Of a stretch of DNA of 64,000 nt, positions 60,126 to 64,000 are shown in pieces. This DNA comes from Diatrype stigma (taxonomy: Eukaryota > Ascomycota > Sordariomycetes > Xylariales > Diatrypaceae), in assembly GCA_022225965.2 (NCBI GenBank), contig JAKJXP020000109.1, positions 79,066 to 143,065 of the forward strand. The letters run 5' to 3'. Within the stretch, counting starts at the first letter, position 1. The number at the start of each line of letters is the position of its first letter. A program made the translations under genes and the position numbers. The notes below the pieces were generated by a model that saw only the letters and a program-made list of their open reading frames with translations, made no database searches and was not told where the DNA came from.

Positions 60126-60900
60126 TTTATATTAATTGGTCGGTATAGGAATAAGGCAAAGCTGATTAGAGCTAATATTATGGTATGTATTAAATATAAA
60201 CGTAAATTATGAGGTATATTGTATTAAATTATTTAATATAATAGGAATATACTTTATAGGCAAATAAGGATATTCCATATATATAGCCACAAGTATGGAT
60301 CGTTTTTAATTATCTGGATTTCCAATTACCGTATTCCAATATTCCTATTCGAACCATACGTAGCTATAATTCGAGGTTATCGTTAAGTTAGCCTATTTTA
60401 TTAAAATCCTAATATCTAAGTTTAATATAGCCTTTAAAGCGGGGGTCGTTAGAATTTTAATAGCTATTATTTCTTAAGTTAATTTATTTTTATATTTTGC
60501 GTAATAAAAATATTAAATATTCGTTTTTTTTTATTCGAATCGTCGGTATTGTATTAAATTTCGGTTTTCGATATATGTCGTTTATTGCGAAAATATTCGA
60601 CGAAAAGTCGTTGTTTTCCGAATAATATACTTTTTTATCGTTTAATTTTAATAACATGTAATACCGAATTATAATCCTAAATTAGAATTCGTTTTTTGCG
60701 AAAACCATTAATGATAGCTATAACGAAAATATGCCATTTTCGTATTTTCCATTAATCGCTAACTAGGAATCCGTTAGGCGTGCTAAATAGTTTTATCCAG
60801 GTTTTTTTGCCGTATTTCGGAAATGGTCCGGCGAAGTTTTCGAAAGTATCGCAAGCATTGGCGTTAGGCATATATTATTATTAATTAACCTTATTTTGTT
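60126..60900 (-). other. RIP-mutated repeat DNA of unclear type
   Basis: AT-rich block between the MULE and the copia fragment. The minus strand reads for about 200 codons with interruptions (for example GPFPKYGKKTWIKLF near 60,830), so it was once coding, perhaps the other end of the copia element or a different repeat. No motif decides it and I found no LTR pair. Confidence 0.4.
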
Positions 60901-62745
60901 CGTTTTAAAAGGAAATGGCTTTATAATAAACGTAAAGGCCTTTATCGTTAATTATTAAATTACGGAATTATTATAAAAAAACTTTTAAGTTTGTTCTTAA
61001 TGTATTAGGATTTAATAAGGATGTACCGAATGCCGTAAATAATGCTATAAGTGTTATTATAATATATATGAATTAATAAGAAAAAAGAAGGCCCGAAAAA
61101 AAAGGTAATTAATTGGATGCATATATATAGGTATTAAGGCTATATCTTTTTATAACAGGATACTTAGGGCTTTTTTAAAAGTAACGAACTTATTTTTAGG
61201 CAAAGGCTTTATTAGGTTATTAGCGATTTAATTAAAAGTATGAATATACCGAAAATCGATTTTATTATTCGCCTGTTTTTTACGGTTAAAGTAATGTTAT
61301 ATTTCGATATGCTTGATACGGGCGTAAAATTAAGGATTTCTTATTAATGCAAGCGCTTCTTAATTATTTTCATATATTACCGTAATAATTATTTCGTTTT
61401 TAACGGCGTTAAGTTTTTTTAATAACTGCCGTAATTAAATTGCCTTTTTTATTGCCTACGTTTAACCTATATATTTAGCCTTATAAAACAATAGGGCTAT
61501 CGTTTGTTATTTTTTTTAAAAACCAGTTAATAGCGCCGTTGCCGATATTAAAAATATAGCCAGTAATTAAGCGTCGAAATTATATATAACCGGTTTAGTC
61601 GGAATTAATATATTTAATTAGGTTTTGCAGCTTATTTTGATATATTAATTTATAGTTAAATATGCTTTTAAAATATCGTAATATACGTTTAACGGCGGCG
61701 AAATAGGCGGTAATGGGATTTTTTATGTAGCGATTAAGATAAAAGACGACATAAGCAATATTCGAACGAATGCTTATTATGGCATATATTAAGTAGTTTA
61801 TGGCTTTGGCATATTATTAAATGTTTATTTTAATAGTTTCGAAGTTATCGGACGGTTCGTTGATTTTTAAGGTTATTATGGATATAACATAAGGTATTAT
61901 ATTTTATTATTTTAATTCCTTAATAAACTTTTTAATTAAAATAAATCTTTTTATTAATACGATTGCGGGTAATATTTATATTTAGATAATAATTATAAAA
62001 TTTAAGGTTAAACATTTTAAACCTATTAAATAAAGCTTTTTTTAATTTAATATTTTTATTTTTATTAAAACTAATAATTAAAAGATCGTTTACGTAAATT
62101 GCTATATAAAAATGCCCTTTAAAAATACCTTTATGTTAAAATTTAACGAATTAAATCCCAGTTTTTAAAAACAAATAATTAATATTTAATATTATATTTA
62201 TAAAGTTTGCTTTAAATAATAAAACGCTTTATTTAATTTATAAATCTTTATTATGCTGTCGTTAAATTCCGGTAATTATTTAACGTAAATTTTTTTAATA
62301 ATAGGCCCGTATAAAAATGCCGTTTTAACGTTTATTTGCTTTAATTTTAAATCCAGTATTATAACGAAAGCGAAGATTGCTTTATAGCTTATAGGTTTAA
62401 TTATTAAAGCGAAAGTATTTATATAATTTAAGCCTTTAATTTATTCGAAATTACGGATAACTTATTATGCTTTATATCGAATAATTTTATTATTAAAATT
62501 CTTTTTTAATTTATAAATCCATTTATTAAATAAAGCTTTTTATTTAATAAGTAATTCGTAAAGCATTTAGGTTTTATTATTTATTAACGATTAATATTTA
62601 TCGCTTATAGCTTTATATTATTTAAATTATTATACGTTTCGTTTTGTATATTAATAATTATAAGGCTTAATCGTTATGCCTAAGTGTTAACGTAGGTCAT
62701 AAGCTTGCTTATACCGTAATAAAACGAAGGGTTATTGTGTTGCTT
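60901..62745 (-). pseudogene. Ty1/copia retrotransposon fragment: reverse transcriptase and RNase H
   Basis: Minus-strand reading from the right: KWIYKLKKNFNNKII near 62,540, then FALIIKPISYKAIFA and INVKTAFLYG, then YVNDLLI at 62096-62085 (family YVDDLLI). Further left come the AAVKRILRYFKSI block near 61,690, SGYIFNIGNGAINW-like text near 61,540 and the RNase H end IANNLIKPLPKNKF near 61,200. This order and these motifs are copia-specific. Gag and integrase parts are absent: the RIP-mutated sequence stops at about 62,745, where ordinary DNA begins, so the element is truncated or interrupted there. Confidence 0.8.
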
Positions 62746-63067
62746 TTTTTTCTATGGGAGTTGGGTGGAGTCGGCTGTCCCAAATAGGAAAGTAACTCAA
62801 TATGCGCATAGCAGCCCGTGCATACCTAAAGCGGCTAGTGCCAGCACACGCTAGGCTTCTTTGGGCTAGCTTGGCGTTTGGTCTAAGCTGTATATGGTAC
62901 GCGCTAGGCCCGATGCAGCTAGCCCACGGCCTAACCCAAACCGTAAATGGCTAGCTTCTGTCGTAGTGCCACTTAGTTGGAGCTGGCCCTGCTGCCACCT
63001 ACCTACCTGCTGCAATCCTAGCCCGCTGATTGGGTGCATCCTTTATTTATATGGGTCGCCGACCTGG
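62746..63067. other. unmutated DNA between the copia fragment and the minisatellite
   Basis: GC-normal DNA with frequent GCTAG words (for example GCTAGGCTTCTTTGGGCTAG near 62,850). A long plus-strand frame beginning at 62,894 is the translation of this stretch and the following repeats. I do not regard it as a gene. Confidence 0.4.
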
Positions 63068-63752
63068 AATTGCTGGCACCTACCTACCTGCTGCCACCGA
63101 CCTACCTGCTGCCACCTACCTACCTGCTGCCACCTACCTACCTGCTGCCACCTACCTACCTGCTGCCACCTACCTACCTACTGCCACTTACCTACCTGCT
63201 GCCACCTACCTACCTACTGCCACCTACCTACTTGCTGCTACTTACCTACCTGCTGCCACCTACCTACCTGCTGCAATACTGGCCCGCTGATTGGGTGCAT
63301 CCTCAGTTTATGTGGGTTACCGACCTGTAATTACTGCCACCTACAATTGCACCTACTGTTGTACCTAGCTGTTGCAAGCCACTTAGCTTACGTAAGCGGT
63401 CGAATTGCTGCTGCCACCTACCTACCTGCTGCCACCTACCTACCTGCTGCCACCTACCTACCTACCTACTGCCACCTACCTACCTGCTGCCACCTACCTA
63501 CCTACTGCCACCTACCTACCTGCTGCCACCTACCTACCTGCTGCAATACTGGCCCGCTAATTGGGTGCATCCTCAGTTTATGTGGGTCGCCGACCTGTAA
63601 TTGCTGCCACCTATAATTGCACCTACTGTTGCACCTAGCTGTTGCAAGCCACTTAGCTTACGTAAGCGGCCGAACTGCTGCTGCCACTTACCTACCTGCT
63701 GCCACCTACCTACCTACTGCCACCTACCTACCTGCTGCTACTTACCTACGAA
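63068..63752. repeat. 18-bp minisatellite in a ~270-bp higher-order repeat
   Basis: Unit CTGCTGCCACCTACCTAC, with variants, is repeated about eleven times in the first block (to about 63,270), about seven in the second (63,410-63,540) and a few in the third. A spacer unit starting CTGCAATACTGGCCCGCT and ending near CTTACGTAAGCGG occurs at 63271 and 63541, 270 bp apart, with a partial, diverged copy at 63010. All three forward frames stay open because 18 is a multiple of three and the unit has no stop; there is no evidence of a protein. Confidence 0.9.
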
Positions 63753-64000
63753 GGTAGCGGCCAAAAGTATGCGAACTGCTTTACTTTTCCTTACAGTCTG
63801 CTGGGTCGTAGTTTTATACAGTATACATAAGAACCCAGGCGGCCAAGACTATGCTAGGGCAGCTAAATGGCCTAAGTCCCCTGAAAACATTCCAGTTCAG
63901 GACGTATCTGGGGCTCGTAATAGGGCGCAATTTAGCAGCCGTACGCTAATTCGGCTTAAGACTGAAGTATACTGTCCAAATCTGAGGATCGCCATACTGT
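63753..64000. other. window end, no gene recognised
   Basis: Normal-composition DNA after the minisatellite. No telomeric TTAGGG repeats and no coding region that I can support. Confidence 0.3.

Noticed and set aside
62894..63616. A 240-codon Cys/Pro-rich protein gene
   Set aside because: It is a translation of the minisatellite. All three forward frames are open for the same reason and there are no splice or start signals of note.
63068..63752. CRISPR array
   Set aside because: Units are contiguous 18-bp minisatellite copies without unique spacers, and the host is a fungus.

Overview
The window is nuclear DNA of a filamentous ascomycete (Pezizomycotina). Protein genes carry short GT..AG introns of roughly 50-360 nt and are GC-rich. 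Intergenic DNA is full of simple repeats and TACCTAGGTA-type words. The set includes ergosterol, ribosome-biogenesis and NRPS-like genes. Two large blocks are extremely AT-rich, with CpA/TpG replaced by TpA, as expected of repeat-induced point mutation (RIP). No species is claimed.

Layout. (1) 1-17.6 kb is a gene-bearing arm: a YIPF1/2-type Golgi membrane protein, a mitochondrial rhodanese, the sterol C-22 desaturase P450 (erg5/CYP61), an elongator tRNA-Met with a long intron, an Ecm4-type glutathione transferase in seven exons, a very acidic nuclear-type protein, and a Rieske [2Fe-2S] protein. Gene-poor spacers of 2-2.5 kb separate some of them. (2) 17,675-42,355 is one RIP-degraded retrotransposon nest that can be taken apart by its LTRs and target-site duplications. 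A minus-strand Ty3/gypsy element (E1; 328-bp LTRs, TSD GTTCA) was invaded by a plus-strand chromodomain Ty3/gypsy element (E2; 151-bp LTRs, TSD GAAAC/AAAAC) and by a minus-strand gypsy-like element (E3; 194/146-bp LTRs, TSD ATATA). (3) 42.4-56.8 kb is a second gene arm: a small lysine-rich protein, a divergent pair of ribosome-biogenesis genes (rrp3 and ssf1), then an FAD monooxygenase and a 1082-residue adenylation-thiolation-reductase (NRPS-like) enzyme that may form a small metabolite locus. (4) 56.8-62.7 kb is a second RIP block: a Mutator-like DNA transposon with ~93-bp terminal inverted repeats and a 10-bp target duplication, followed by a minus-strand Ty1/copia fragment. (5) 62.7-64 kb is unmutated DNA holding an 18-bp minisatellite organised in a ~270-bp higher-order repeat.

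I found no clearly new defence or mobile system. The most informative material is the resolved nested-transposon structure, the sharp RIP borders inside LTRs and TSDs, the NRPS-like/monooxygenase pair between the AT-rich blocks, the long-intron tRNA, and an unexplained 445-bp unit bounded by perfect 16-bp inverted repeats. Exon coordinates were worked out by hand from splice signals, reading frame and family similarity, without transcript data or database searches.
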